The notes below the pieces were generated by a model. It had not been told where the DNA came from, searched no databases, and was given only the letters and a program-made list of their open reading frames with translations. From contig NZ_FOWE01000005.1 of the NCBI RefSeq assembly GCF_900115395.1, positions 186,001-250,000 of the forward strand: DNA of 64,000 nt. The letters are read 5' to 3'. A program made the position numbers and the translations under genes. Position 1 is the stretch's first letter. Each line of letters begins with the position of its first letter. Below, in pieces: positions 52,263 to 60,766 of the stretch. The DNA is from Geodermatophilus obscurus. GTDB lineage: Bacteria; Actinomycetota; Actinomycetes; Mycobacteriales; Geodermatophilaceae.

Positions 52263-53105
52263 GTGCACCGCGGCGCCGACGGGGCGGTCCTGCACTCCGC
52301 CGTCTTCGGCCGGGAGGACGGGCCGACGCTGCTCGTGCTGGCCGGAGGTGCCGCCGCCCACCCGCGGTACCTGGGGGACCTGGCCGGCCTGGGGGAGCGG
52401 TACCGGCTGGTGGTGCCGCACCTGCGGGGGGTGGGCCGCTCCGCGGAGGCGCCGCCGACCTCGCGGTGGGACCAGGCCGACGACCTCGACCGGCTGCGGG
52501 CGTCGCTCGGGCTCACCCGCTGCGCGGTCGTGGCGCACTCCGCGGGCACCCGCCTGGCGATCGCCTTCGCGGCCCGCTACCCCCAGCGGACGTCCGCCCT
52601 CGTGCTGGTGGCACCGCCCGCCGAGTACCTGGTCGACGTGCCCTCCGACGTCCCCGCGCTGGTCGCGGCCCACGCGGGGGAGCCGGCGGTCGCGGCGGCG
52701 GTCGAGGCGCTCCAGGCGGGGCCCGACCTCACCGACGACGACACCTTCACCGCCTGGCGGCTGCGGGCCGCGCCGCTCGGCTACGCCCGCTGGGACGCGA
52801 CGACGCAGGCCCACGCGCGGGGGATGCGCTACTCCCTGGCGGCCGCGCGGGCGTTCATGGCGGGGGAGACGCCGGCGGACCTGGGTGAGCGGCTGCGCGC
52901 GGTCACCGCGCCGACCCTCGTGGTCGCGGGGGCGCAGGACGCCTCCGCCGGGGGCGCGCCGGTGCTCGCGGTGGCCGGGCTGTTCCCCCGCGGGGAGAGC
53001 GCCGTCGTCGAGGGCAGCGGCCACTTCCCGTGGGTGGAGCGTCCCGATGCGTTCCGCGCCGTCGTGGACCCGTTTGTCGCGCGCACCGTGCACCCGCCGG
53101 TGTGA
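52263..53105 (+). CDS. alpha/beta hydrolase
   Basis: A 280-residue hydrolase resembling proline iminopeptidases and related enzymes. The pieces are LLVLAGGAAAHPRYLG (oxyanion loop), VPHLRGVGRSAE, and the nucleophile elbow VVAHSAGTRLA, where Ala replaces the usual first Gly. The closing GSGHFPWVERPD supplies the His. GTG 52263 follows the upstream stop by 5 bp. It is convergent with the HNH gene, 7 bp away. Substrate unknown. Confidence 0.83.
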   Translation: MHRGADGAVLHSAVFGREDGPTLLVLAGGAAAHPRYLGDLAGLGERYRLVVPHLRGVGRSAEAPPTSRWDQADDLDRLRASLGLTRCAVVAHSAGTRLAIAFAARYPQRTSALVLVAPPAEYLVDVPSDVPALVAAHAGEPAVAAAVEALQAGPDLTDDDTFTAWRLRAAPLGYARWDATTQAHARGMRYSLAAARAFMAGETPADLGERLRAVTAPTLVVAGAQDASAGGAPVLAVAGLFPRGESAVVEGSGHFPWVERPDAFRAVVDPFVARTVHPPV

Positions 53106-53112
53106 GCACCGG

Positions 53113-54619
53113 TCAGAAGGGCGGCGGGTCGTGGTCCGGGTCGGTCTGTGGTGGCCCGGCCGCCTCGGGTGGCGGGTCGGGTGCCGCCGGTGGTGGTCGC
53201 ATGCCCGGTGGGCGGGTCGTGCTGGTGATGCCGGACGGTGTGGTGACGGTGAGGATCCCGTCGGCGTCCATGGTGAAGCGCCAGCCGCGGGCGAAGGTCT
53301 TGAGCCGGTGGTGGCTGCGGCACAGGCAGCAGAGGTTGGCGCAGTCGGTCGGGCCACCTGCGGCGTGCGGGATGACGTGGTCGGTGTCGGCCCAGCCGAC
53401 GCGTTGGCCGCAGGTGGGGAAGCGGCAGGTGCGGTCGCGGGTGCGCACGAACGCCTGCTGGGCCGGCGAGGGGGTGTAGCGGTCGACCCGGCCGGGCCGG
53501 TCGAGCACCGGGCAGCCACAGCCGGTGTCGGTGTCGCCGGCTGGGTGGTCGGGGCAGCCGCGGGCGGCGAGCCGGCGCAGCCGGTCGAGGGTGCCGGTGG
53601 CGCGCAGGGCGCCGTCGCCGTCGGTGACCGCCACCGTGACCGACGGGCCGTCGGGGGTCTGCAGGCCGAGGGCGTCGAGCCGGGCGAGCAGGTCGCGCAG
53701 GTGCGCGGCGGTGACCGGCAGCCCGTTGACCGCACCGCACCCGGTCGAGGACCCGGCCAGCGAGGCGAGGGTGGCGGTGAGCTGCAGGTGCGCGGTGACC
53801 GGCGGGCGGCTGTCGTCCCAGGGGCGCAGGATCAGGTCGGCGACCACCTGGGTGCGCAGCTGCCCGATCGGGCGGGGATCGCCGTCGGCCTTGAGCATCG
53901 CCGCGAGTGCGTCGATGACCGCGTGGCAGGCCGCGGCCACCTCCGCGGGCAGGTCGGCGGTCAGCTGGGCCATCCCCTCGTCGGGGGAGGGATCGAGGCG
54001 GACGTCGGCGTGGCGCTGCGCCTGCGCCCGGCGGCGCCCGGCCGAGTCAGGGTCCAACTCCAGCAGCAGCTCCAGCGCCCGCTTCCTCAGCCTCCCCGCG
54101 GTCAGCTGCACGGCCTCGGGCAGCAGCCGCGCCTCCACCCGCCGCGCCAGCCCCGGGTCGGCGTACTCCAAGACCTCGACCAGGATCCGCGCCCGGTACT
54201 CGTCCAGGTCCCCGGCGGCCAGCGCCGCCCACGTGGCGGGCAGGCTCTCCCGCAACGTCCAGGCTCGGTGGGCCAGCTTCGCCGCCGCCACCCGGCCGCA
54301 GTTGAGCACCAACGCCAGCTCGGCGGGAAAGAACTCCGACACCCCCGGGCAGCTCGGTATCGGGCTTCCACGACCGCGCACCAGGCGTGCCGGGCGGCGG
54401 GTCGTCGCAGTCGGGGCGGAGCTCGGCCAGCCGCAGCACCAGCTCCGCCTCGTAGGCGGCCTCCATCGCCCGCCGTGCCTGCACCCGGGCCAGCTCGGCG
54501 GCCACCTGGTCGTCCGACAGCAGCTCCACCGGCAACCGAGACACCCGCACCGGCCGCGCCACCAGCGCACCGGCCAGCGCACCCTCGAGGCGCGACCCGC
54601 GGACGGCGACCTCCTGCAC
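53113..54619 (-). pseudogene. DUF222/HNH endonuclease (13E12-like), frameshifted
   Basis: The minus strand from GTG 54619 encodes QEVAVRGSRLEGALAGALVA and later AELARVQARRAMEAAYEAEL and KPDTELPG. At 54342-54346 the DNA has five C (five G on this strand), and after it the reading frame continues only with one base fewer, as VSEFFPAELALVLNCGRVA and so on. The total span is one base more than a multiple of three, so one G has probably been added. The C-terminal part carries a DUF222 domain and the HNH motif DHVIPHAAGG with CRSHHRLKT. The gene is probably inactive or phase-variable, unless the extra G is a sequencing error. TAGGTT lies 7 bases before the GTG. Confidence 0.75.
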
Positions 54620-54796
54620 GACACCCAACCTACGCACGGGATACGACAGAAACCGCAGGTCAGAACGGTGGAGTCGAAGACCGCCCGCCCACTGCGCGCA
54701 GCGCACCGACGGTGGGAGTGCACCGTCGCGCACTCGGTCGCCGGACCGTCGCACCGGGACCGGCAGGGACCGCAGCCCGAACGGGGTGTGCAGGTC

Positions 54797-55066
54797 TCAC
54801 AGCCGGGAGGTGTCGACGGCGACCTCGGCGGTCACCACGTCGCCGTCGTCCTTGCCCCGCCGGATCCGCGCCGGGACGGGCAACAGCCAGCCGCCCCGGC
54901 TGTCCCGCCAGACGCTCGTCGTCCAGGTCCGGCCGTCGACCGTGGCGGTCACCGGCACGCGACCGAAGGAACCTGCCCTGTCGGGTGCGTGCTCGTCCGG
55001 GACGGGGGCGAACACCCAGCTCGCCGCACCGGGCCAGCGCACGAGCGTCGCGTCGAAGGGGGTCAC
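54797..55066 (-). CDS. DUF1905 family protein
   Basis: An 89-residue beta-rich protein. The first residues TPFDATLVRWPGAASWVFAP are typical of DUF1905, and the rest has GRVPVTATVDGRTWTTSVW and WLLPVPARIRRGKDDGDVV, which fits the OB-like fold of the family. Function is unknown. The GTG at 55066 is preferred to the GTG at 55084 because the domain begins here and GGGG lies upstream of it. It starts 44 bp after the next hydrolase ends. Confidence 0.75.
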   Translation of the reverse strand: MTPFDATLVRWPGAASWVFAPVPDEHAPDRAGSFGRVPVTATVDGRTWTTSVWRDSRGGWLLPVPARIRRGKDDGDVVTAEVAVDTSRL

Positions 55067-55109
55067 GGGCGCACCCTGCCCCACGGGTGCGACATCCCCC
55101 GGCGACGGG

Positions 55110-55976
55110 TCAGGGAGTGGTGAGCGCCGTCAGCACGTCGCGTGTCCGCGTCCACAGCAGCGCACCGGCCTCCCCGTCGAGCACCGTGCGCCGCACGTCG
55201 GGGATGCGGGTGGCCAGCGCGGCGCCGAGGTCGGGGGAGTGGACGGTGCTGGTGTCGCCGGCGCCGTACCAGAGGTGGACCGGGACGGCGATCTCCTCGG
55301 CGGGCACCGGCCAGGGGCCCAGGGCGGTGACCAGGTCGCGGGCGTAGCCGGCGGCGCCCTGCGCGAAGCCGTCGGTGAGGGCGGCCCGGACGGCGGCGCC
55401 GAGACCGGTCCCCTCGTACCGTTCCCGGTCGACCGGCGCGGCGGTGGCCAGGATGACGCCCCACAGCCAGTCGGCGTCCGCGACCCGGGTGATCTCCCGC
55501 TCGAAGCCCGCCGGGTCGGCCTCGACGGCGTCGAGCATGCCGGCCACCTCCGGCACCAGGAGGTGCCGCTGGGCGCGGAGGTCGTCCTGCCCGGCGACCA
55601 GGGCGACGGCGTCGAGGAGGCCCGCTCCGGCCAGCGCCACCGCGAAGGGGGCACCCTGGGAGAAGCCGACGCCGAGCACGGAGCGCAGGCCCAGCCGGTC
55701 GACGAGGCACCGCACGTCGCCGGCCCACGAGGCGTACGTCTTGCCCGGGTCGGGGGAGGAGCGTCCCAGCCCCGGCCGGTCGAGGGCGAGGAGGCGCAGG
55801 CCGAGCTCGGCCAGGACGTCGGTGCCGAACCCGAGGACACCGCTCATCCCGGCGCCGGGCGCGAAGAGGACGGGGCGTCCGTCCGGGAGGCCCCACTCGG
55901 TCCAGGCGAGGTCGCGCCCGTCGGGGAGTCGCACCGACCGCGCGATCCCGTCCCTCCCCGCAGCCGGCCCGTCCAC
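55110..55976 (-). CDS. alpha/beta hydrolase
   Basis: A 288-residue hydrolase. It begins with a short beta-meander (RSVRLPDGRDLAWTEWG), then VLFAPGAGMSGVLG, DRPGLGRSSP and the nucleophile elbow GVGFSQGAPFA. The third-to-last region has HLWYGAGDTSTVHSP with the Asp. The final His is less clear (in HSPDLGAAL, or missing), so the triad may be altered. GTG 55976 follows GGGAGGACATC. Substrate unknown. The 240-bp gap to the tad locus, 55977-56216, holds no feature I can support. Confidence 0.82.
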   Translation of the reverse strand: MDGPAAGRDGIARSVRLPDGRDLAWTEWGLPDGRPVLFAPGAGMSGVLGFGTDVLAELGLRLLALDRPGLGRSSPDPGKTYASWAGDVRCLVDRLGLRSVLGVGFSQGAPFAVALAGAGLLDAVALVAGQDDLRAQRHLLVPEVAGMLDAVEADPAGFEREITRVADADWLWGVILATAAPVDRERYEGTGLGAAVRAALTDGFAQGAAGYARDLVTALGPWPVPAEEIAVPVHLWYGAGDTSTVHSPDLGAALATRIPDVRRTVLDGEAGALLWTRTRDVLTALTTP

Positions 55977-56216
55977 GATGTCCTCCCGCTGCGTCGTCCG
56001 CCCGTCCCGCCCGATCGTCGCAGGGTGCAGTATCTGCTCGCCGAGCCGGACGGATCTGTCGTCGTTTGGGCTTGAGGCGGACGCGGGCCTGGGACGACAG
56101 CGCAGTCCGTGACGGGCGTGACGACGCGTCGGACGGGCCTCCGGCGCCGGCCGGGACCGTCCTCGCGGCTGTGTCACCGTCCTCGCCGTGCCCGCCTCCC
56201 GCCCCCGGACCGCCCG

Positions 56217-56909
56217 GTGACCGGCCTCGTGCCGGCGCTCGTGGTGGCCGGCGCGGCGCTGGCCGGCGCGGTCGTCGGCCACCTCGTCGACCGCGCGGCG
56301 GCCCGCTTCCCGTGGCCGCGCCCGGCGACCGTCGGCGCCGTCCTCGGCGGCGGTGGGGGAGCGGCGCCCCGGGGCCTCCTGGAGGTCGCGACGGCGGCGC
56401 TGTTCGTGCTCGCCGCGCTGCGCTTCGGCCCGACGGCGGAGCTGCCGGCCTGGCTGTGGTTCGTGGCGGCGGGCGTCCTGCTCAGCGTCATCGACCTGCG
56501 CGAGCGGCTGCTGCCCAACCGGGTGCTGCTGCCGGCCACGGTCGGCGCGCTGCTGCTGCTCACCGTGGCCGCGGCCGCCGGCGACCGCTGGGACGACCTG
56601 CTGCGCGCCGTGCTCGCCGGAGCCGCGGCCTTCGGGGCGCTGCTGGTCATGGCACTGGTCTCCCCGGCCGGGATGGGCATGGGCGACGTCAAGCTGGCCG
56701 GCCTGCTCGGGCTGCTGCTCGGCTGGCTCGGGTGGCCGGTCGTGGTCACCGGCCTGCTCCTGGGCTTCGTCATCCAGGCCGTCCTCGGGTTGGCCCTGAT
56801 GGCGCTGCGGCGGGCCGGTCGGGACACCGAGCTGCCCTTCGGCCCGGCGCTGGCCGGAGGCGCGCTGGCCGCGGCGGTGCTCGCCGGCACCTGGCACGGG
56901 CCACTGTGA
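56217..56909 (+). CDS. tadV: prepilin peptidase, A24 family (TadV-like)
   Basis: A 230-residue membrane protein with about six helices. The two catalytic Asp motifs are visible: VIDLRERLLPN (first Asp) and GMGMGDVKLAG (second Asp, GxGDxK). Such enzymes cut the leader of Flp prepilins at the Gly before the hydrophobic stretch. There is no N-terminal methylase domain, as expected for the TadV branch. GTG 56217 begins the first helix; upstream sequence is low-complexity. It precedes the flp gene by 185 bp and reads the same way, as the first gene of the tad locus. Confidence 0.88.
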   Translation: MTGLVPALVVAGAALAGAVVGHLVDRAAARFPWPRPATVGAVLGGGGGAAPRGLLEVATAALFVLAALRFGPTAELPAWLWFVAAGVLLSVIDLRERLLPNRVLLPATVGALLLLTVAAAAGDRWDDLLRAVLAGAAAFGALLVMALVSPAGMGMGDVKLAGLLGLLLGWLGWPVVVTGLLLGFVIQAVLGLALMALRRAGRDTELPFGPALAGGALAAAVLAGTWHGPL

Positions 56910-57094
56910 GGCCCTGCGGCCGATCACGGTGCGTCATCTCGGCTCCCTGAGCTGCCTCGTCCGGCGGAACGGCGTCGCCTGATCCGGCGAAGGGTGCTCA
57001 AGCTCGGCTCTCCCGGGCCCGACATCCCTGACGTCCGCCGCGACGCCGGGTCGACCGACCCCGGCCGGACGGCACCGTGTCCCAGGGAGTCCCC

Positions 57095-57310
57095 GTGCTG
57101 AACCTGCTCGCCAACCCGATCGCCGCCGTCGCCACGCTCTACGCCTTCGCCGAGGAGCGTCTCAAGAGCGAGAAGGGCGCCACCGCCGTCGAGTACGGCC
57201 TCATGGTCGGCCTCATCGCCGTCGTGATCATCACCGTCGTCGCCACCCTCGGTGAGCAGCTGGGGGCCCTGTTCCAGGACGTCAGCGACGAGCTGCCGGC
57301 CGCTCCCTGA
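57095..57310 (+). CDS. flp: Flp-type pilin (major Tad pilus subunit)
   Basis: A 71-residue prepilin. The leader is a short basic stretch with AEERLKSEKG, and TadV would cut after Gly in EKGATAVEYGLMVG; the Glu and Tyr at the fifth and sixth mature positions are the Flp signature. The rest is a hydrophobic helix IAVVIITVVATLG and a short tail. GTG 57095 follows AGGGAG at 5 bases; GTG 57077 would add six residues. A strong hairpin follows the gene, probably to favour Flp over the downstream genes. Confidence 0.92.
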   Translation: MLNLLANPIAAVATLYAFAEERLKSEKGATAVEYGLMVGLIAVVIITVVATLGEQLGALFQDVSDELPAAP

Positions 57311-57330
57311 CCGACCCCGTTCCCCCGCAC

Positions 57331-57364
57331 CGGCGCAGCGGCCCCATCCGGGGCCGCTGCGCCG
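57331..57364 (+). terminator. 15-bp perfect hairpin after flp
   Basis: CGGCGCAGCGGCCCC and GGGGCCGCTGCGCCG pair fully around a 4-base ATCC loop, 20 bp after the flp stop. The next gene starts 40 bp later with the same orientation. The hairpin probably causes partial termination or protects the 3' end of the flp mRNA, so the pilin is made in excess over the assembly proteins. Confidence 0.7.
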
Positions 57365-57404
57365 CGGTGCACCCGACGAGCCGTACCCCCGGAGGTGAGC
57401 ACGG

Positions 57405-57800
57405 ATGTGGAGACGACTGCAGGACCAGCGTGGTGCGGCAGCGGTGGAGTTCGCCTTCATCGTCCCGCTGCTCGTCCTCCTCGTCCTCGGCATCGCCGAG
57501 TTCGGGCACGCCTTCCAGGTGCAGGGCACGCTCTCGGCCGCCGCCCGTGAGGGCGCCCGCGTCATGGCCCTGCAGAACGACCCGGCCGCGGCCCGCGCCG
57601 CCGTCCGCGATGCCGCCCCGACGCTCGACCCCGCGGTCACGAACGCGCAGATCACCGTGACTCCGGCCGCCTGTCCCACGACGGACGCGACGGCCTCCAA
57701 CGTGCGCGTGACCGTCGAGTACCCGATGCCGTTCCTCACCGACTTCTTCGGCGCCGGCATCACCCTGACCGGGACGGGGGTCATGCGGTGCAACGGCTGA
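57405..57800 (+). CDS. tadE: TadE-like minor pilin
   Basis: A 131-residue TadE-family pseudopilin. The N-terminal QRGAAAVEFAFIVPLLVLLV carries the TadE signature (G-A-x-x-V-E-F), followed by the conserved FGHAFQVQGTLSAAAREGAR. The pattern matches TadE/TadF minor pilins processed by TadV. The two Cys (PAACPTT and MRCNG) may form a disulfide outside the cell. ATG 57405 follows GGAGGTGAGC. Its stop overlaps the next gene by 13 bases. Confidence 0.9.
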   Translation: MWRRLQDQRGAAAVEFAFIVPLLVLLVLGIAEFGHAFQVQGTLSAAAREGARVMALQNDPAAARAAVRDAAPTLDPAVTNAQITVTPAACPTTDATASNVRVTVEYPMPFLTDFFGAGITLTGTGVMRCNG

Positions 57801-58750
57801 GCTCTCGCACCCGGCGCCGGCTCGCCGGCGAGCGCGGCGCCACCGCGGTGCTCCTGTCCCTCCTGCTCGTGCCGGTCCTCGGCTTCACCGCCGTCGCGGT
57901 CGACATCGGAGCCCTGTACGCGGAGCGCGCCAAGCTCCAGGTCGCGGCCGACGCCGCGGCGCTGGCCGTGGCCGCCGACTGCGCCAGGGGCGCCTGCGGC
58001 GACATGCAGGCGACCGCCCAGGGCATGGTCGACGCCAACCTCGGCGACGCCACCGCCGCCCCGCCGGTCCTCGCGTCGAACCCCAACCGCGTCACCGTCT
58101 CCGGCCGTACGCCGCGGGAGCACTGGTTCGCTCCGGTCATCGGGCACGACGCCACCGAGGTCTCGGCCACCGCCACGGTGGCCTGGGGCGGCCCGAGCGG
58201 GGGCACCGCCGTCCTGCCGCTCACCTTCTCCTGGTGCGAGTTCGAGCAGCAGACCGGCGGTGGGCTGCCCTCGGGCACGATCCAGCGGACCATCTACCTG
58301 ACCAAGTCCTCCACCACGATCCGGGACTGCACCGGCCCGTCGGACAACGTCGTTCCGGGCGGCTTCGGCTACCTGGTCAGCGACCCCGGTGACTGCCGCG
58401 CGTCGAGCGCCCGCGACGAGCGCTCGACGTCCTCCACCGGCAACACCCCGCCGTCCGAGTGTTCGGCCGCCGACTTCGCCTCCTGGGTGGGGAGGACGGT
58501 GCTGCTGCCGATCTTCGACGAGTTCGGCGGCACGGGCAGCCACGCCTGGTACCGCGTCTACGGCTACGCCGCGTTCCGGCTGACCGGCTACCACCTGGGC
58601 GGTCACTTCAGCACCACGCCTCGACCGTGCGGCGGCAGCGAGCGCTGCGTCACCGGGTACTTCACGCGCTTCGTCGATCTCGGCGAGGCCTTCGACTACG
58701 ACTCCGGCGCACCCCAGATGGGCGCCTGGGTCCTCCGACTCGTCCGATAG
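57788..58750 (+). CDS. tadG: TadG-like pilus assembly protein
   Basis: A 320-residue protein starting with the Tad domain: ERGATAVLLSLLLVPVLGF, then AVDIGALYAERAKLQVAADA and ALAVAADCARGAC. This part anchors the protein in the membrane, with the remainder exported. The extracytoplasmic part has several Cys (SWCEFEQ, IRDCTGPSD, DCRASS, SECSAAD, RPCGGSERC) that may be disulfide-linked. Only the N-terminal domain is recognised. GTG 57788 overlaps the end of tadE by 13 bases. Confidence 0.85.
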   Translation: MQRLSSRTRRRLAGERGATAVLLSLLLVPVLGFTAVAVDIGALYAERAKLQVAADAAALAVAADCARGACGDMQATAQGMVDANLGDATAAPPVLASNPNRVTVSGRTPREHWFAPVIGHDATEVSATATVAWGGPSGGTAVLPLTFSWCEFEQQTGGGLPSGTIQRTIYLTKSSTTIRDCTGPSDNVVPGGFGYLVSDPGDCRASSARDERSTSSTGNTPPSECSAADFASWVGRTVLLPIFDEFGGTGSHAWYRVYGYAAFRLTGYHLGGHFSTTPRPCGGSERCVTGYFTRFVDLGEAFDYDSGAPQMGAWVLRLVR

Positions 58751-58758
58751 GGGCTCCC

Positions 58759-59547
58759 GTGAGACGACGACTGCTCGCCGCCACCGTGGCGCTGCTCCTC
58801 GCCGCCGCCGGCGCCGTGGTGCTGCTGGCCTACGTGCGCGGCGCCGACGCCCGCGCCCTGGCCGGCACGCGCACCGTGGACGTCCTCGTGGTCGACCAGG
58901 CCATCCCCGAGGGGACGCCGGGCGAGGAGGTCGCCGACCTCGTCCGCACCGAGCGGCTCCCGGCCAAGGCCGCCGTCGAGGGCGGGATCACCGACCTCGC
59001 CCAGCTCGCCGGGCAGGTCGCCACCGCCGACCTGCAGCCCGGCGAGCAGCTGCTGGCCGTACGCTTCGCCGCCCCCGAGGACCTCGCCGTGCCCGGCACC
59101 GTCCCCCCGCCCCCGGGCGCGTCGGAGGTCAGCATCCTGCTCGAGCCGCAGCGCGCCGTCGGCGGCCGGCTGGCGGCCGGTGACGAGATCGGGGTCTACG
59201 TCTCGATGAAGCTGGAGAACGAGGCCGGCAAGACCGTCGGCACTACCCACGCGACCCTGCACGGCGCGCTGGTGACCCAGGTCCAGGGCGCACCGGCACC
59301 GGCGGGTGAGGACGTCGACACCGAGACGGTCTCCTCGGGCGGGGCCGCGCCGACGGGCAGCCTGCTGGTCACCGTGGCCCTGCCCGCACGGGACGCCGAG
59401 CTGGTCGTCTTCGGCATGGAGCACGGCACCGTGTGGCTGACCCTCGAGCCCGAGGGCGCCGACCTGGACGACACACGGATCGTCACCCAGGGCAACGTCT
59501 ACGGGGACCTCTCCGGCCTGGGCACCGTCTACGGGGAGTCGGAGTGA
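58759..59547 (+). CDS. cpaB: CpaB/RcpC family pilus assembly protein
   Basis: A 262-residue protein with an N-terminal membrane helix (residues 4-26) followed by a SAF-like domain (VDVLVVDQAIPEGTPGEEV and LAGQVATADLQPGEQLLAVRF), which matches CpaB/RcpC. In gram-negative bacteria CpaB acts with the secretin; in actinobacteria, lacking an outer membrane, its role is less clear. GTG 58759 begins 8 bp after tadG. The stop overlaps the next start (GTGA). Confidence 0.88.
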   Translation: MRRRLLAATVALLLAAAGAVVLLAYVRGADARALAGTRTVDVLVVDQAIPEGTPGEEVADLVRTERLPAKAAVEGGITDLAQLAGQVATADLQPGEQLLAVRFAAPEDLAVPGTVPPPPGASEVSILLEPQRAVGGRLAAGDEIGVYVSMKLENEAGKTVGTTHATLHGALVTQVQGAPAPAGEDVDTETVSSGGAAPTGSLLVTVALPARDAELVVFGMEHGTVWLTLEPEGADLDDTRIVTQGNVYGDLSGLGTVYGESE

Positions 59548-60734
59548 GCCGCGTGGTGCTCGGCGCGGCGGGCGAGGAGCTCGTCCTGCGCGTGAAGGAG
59601 GCGACCGACGGCGACGTGTACGTCCTGCCGCCGGGCCGGCTGCCCGCCGATCCGGCGCGGCTGTTCGAGCAGCTGGTCGACGGCGAGCTGCCCGAGGTCC
59701 TGCTGGTCGGCCCGCAGGCGGCGTCGCAGGAGGTGTTCGGCCTGGCCGCGCGCCTGGACGTGCAGTGCCCCGGCATCACCGTCGTCCTGGTCGCCGACCC
59801 GACCCCGGAGATCTGGCAGGAGGCCATGCGCGCCGGGGTCCGCGACCTCCTGCCGCCGACCGCGGACGCCGGTGCCATCCGCGCCGCCGTGGAGCGCGCC
59901 GGCTCGGCCGCGGCCGAGCGGCGGCGGGTGCTGCGGCCGGTCGAGGAGACCGCCCGGTACACCGGGCGGGTCATCACCGTGGCCTCTCCCAAGGGCGGCG
60001 TCGGCAAGACGACGGTGGCCTCGAACCTGGCCATCGGGCTCACCGAGACCGCACCGCAGTCGACCGTGCTGGTCGACCTCGACGTCCAGTTCGGCGACGT
60101 CGCCTCGGCGCTGGGCCTGGTGCCCGAGTACGTGCTGCCCGACGTCGCCCACGGTCCCGCGGCCGAGGACACCATGGTCCTCAAGACCTTCCTCACCCAG
60201 CACCCCAGCGGCCTGTACGCCGTGTGCGGGGCGGACTCGCCGGCCGCCGGCGACACCGTGACGGCGGCCGACGTCACCCGGCTGCTCACCTCGCTGGCCC
60301 GCGAGTTCCGCTACGTCGTCGTCGACACCGCGCCGGGGCTCTCCGAGCAGACACTGGCCGCCCTCGACCGCGCCACGGACGTCGTGATGCTCAGCAGCAT
60401 GGACGTCCCCGGCGTCCGCGGGCTGCGCAAGGAGCTCGACGTGCTGCGCGAGCTGTGCATGATCCCGGCCGGCCGGCACGTGGTCATGAACTTCGCCGAC
60501 GCCAAGGGCGGTCTGTCGGTGCGCGACGTCGAGACCGCCATCGGGACCGGGGTGGACGTCGTCGTCCCGCGCTCGGCGGCGGTGCCGGCGTCGACCAACC
60601 AGGGCGTGCCGATCGTCGCCGGCAGCCGCCGCGACCCCGCGGCCAAGGAGCTGCGCCGGCTCGTGGCCCGCTTCGCCGCCACCCCCATCGTCCGGCCCGG
60701 CCGCTACCGGGCCAAGCACCGGGCGGCGTCGTGA
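59544..60734 (+). CDS. tadZ: TadZ/CpaE-type ATPase
   Basis: A 396-residue protein. Residues 1-130 have a receiver-like atypical domain (PEVLLVGPQAASQEVFGLAA and VVLVADPTPEIWQEAM); from 140 there is a MinD/ParA ATPase with deviant Walker A SPKGGVGKTT, DLDVQFGDVASALGL and VVVDTAPGLSEQT. TadZ places the pilus machine at the pole in other bacteria. GTG 59544 overlaps the cpaB stop. Its final six codons (HRAAS plus stop) are copied again just downstream. Confidence 0.9.
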   Translation: MSRVVLGAAGEELVLRVKEATDGDVYVLPPGRLPADPARLFEQLVDGELPEVLLVGPQAASQEVFGLAARLDVQCPGITVVLVADPTPEIWQEAMRAGVRDLLPPTADAGAIRAAVERAGSAAAERRRVLRPVEETARYTGRVITVASPKGGVGKTTVASNLAIGLTETAPQSTVLVDLDVQFGDVASALGLVPEYVLPDVAHGPAAEDTMVLKTFLTQHPSGLYAVCGADSPAAGDTVTAADVTRLLTSLAREFRYVVVDTAPGLSEQTLAALDRATDVVMLSSMDVPGVRGLRKELDVLRELCMIPAGRHVVMNFADAKGGLSVRDVETAIGTGVDVVVPRSAAVPASTNQGVPIVAGSRRDPAAKELRRLVARFAATPIVRPGRYRAKHRAAS

Positions 60735-60766
60735 CCTCCGCCTCGATGCACCGGGCGGCATCGTGA
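60716..60766 (+). repeat. 32-bp duplication at the tadZ-tadA junction, with an 11-codon mini-ORF
   Basis: GCACCGGGCGGCGTCGTGA at 60716-60734 recurs with one change at 60748-60766, offset 32 bases. The first copy ends tadZ, and the second ends a mini-ORF (GTG 60731 to TGA at 60764-60766, 11 residues) whose stop overlaps the tadA GTG at 60763. Both junctions are GTGA, so the duplication preserves the coupled start. Confidence 0.75.

Noticed and set aside
57077..57094. A six-residue N-terminal extension of Flp from GTG 57077.
   Set aside because: GTG 57095 has AGGGAG at a good distance, and the extension adds nothing to the leader peptide.
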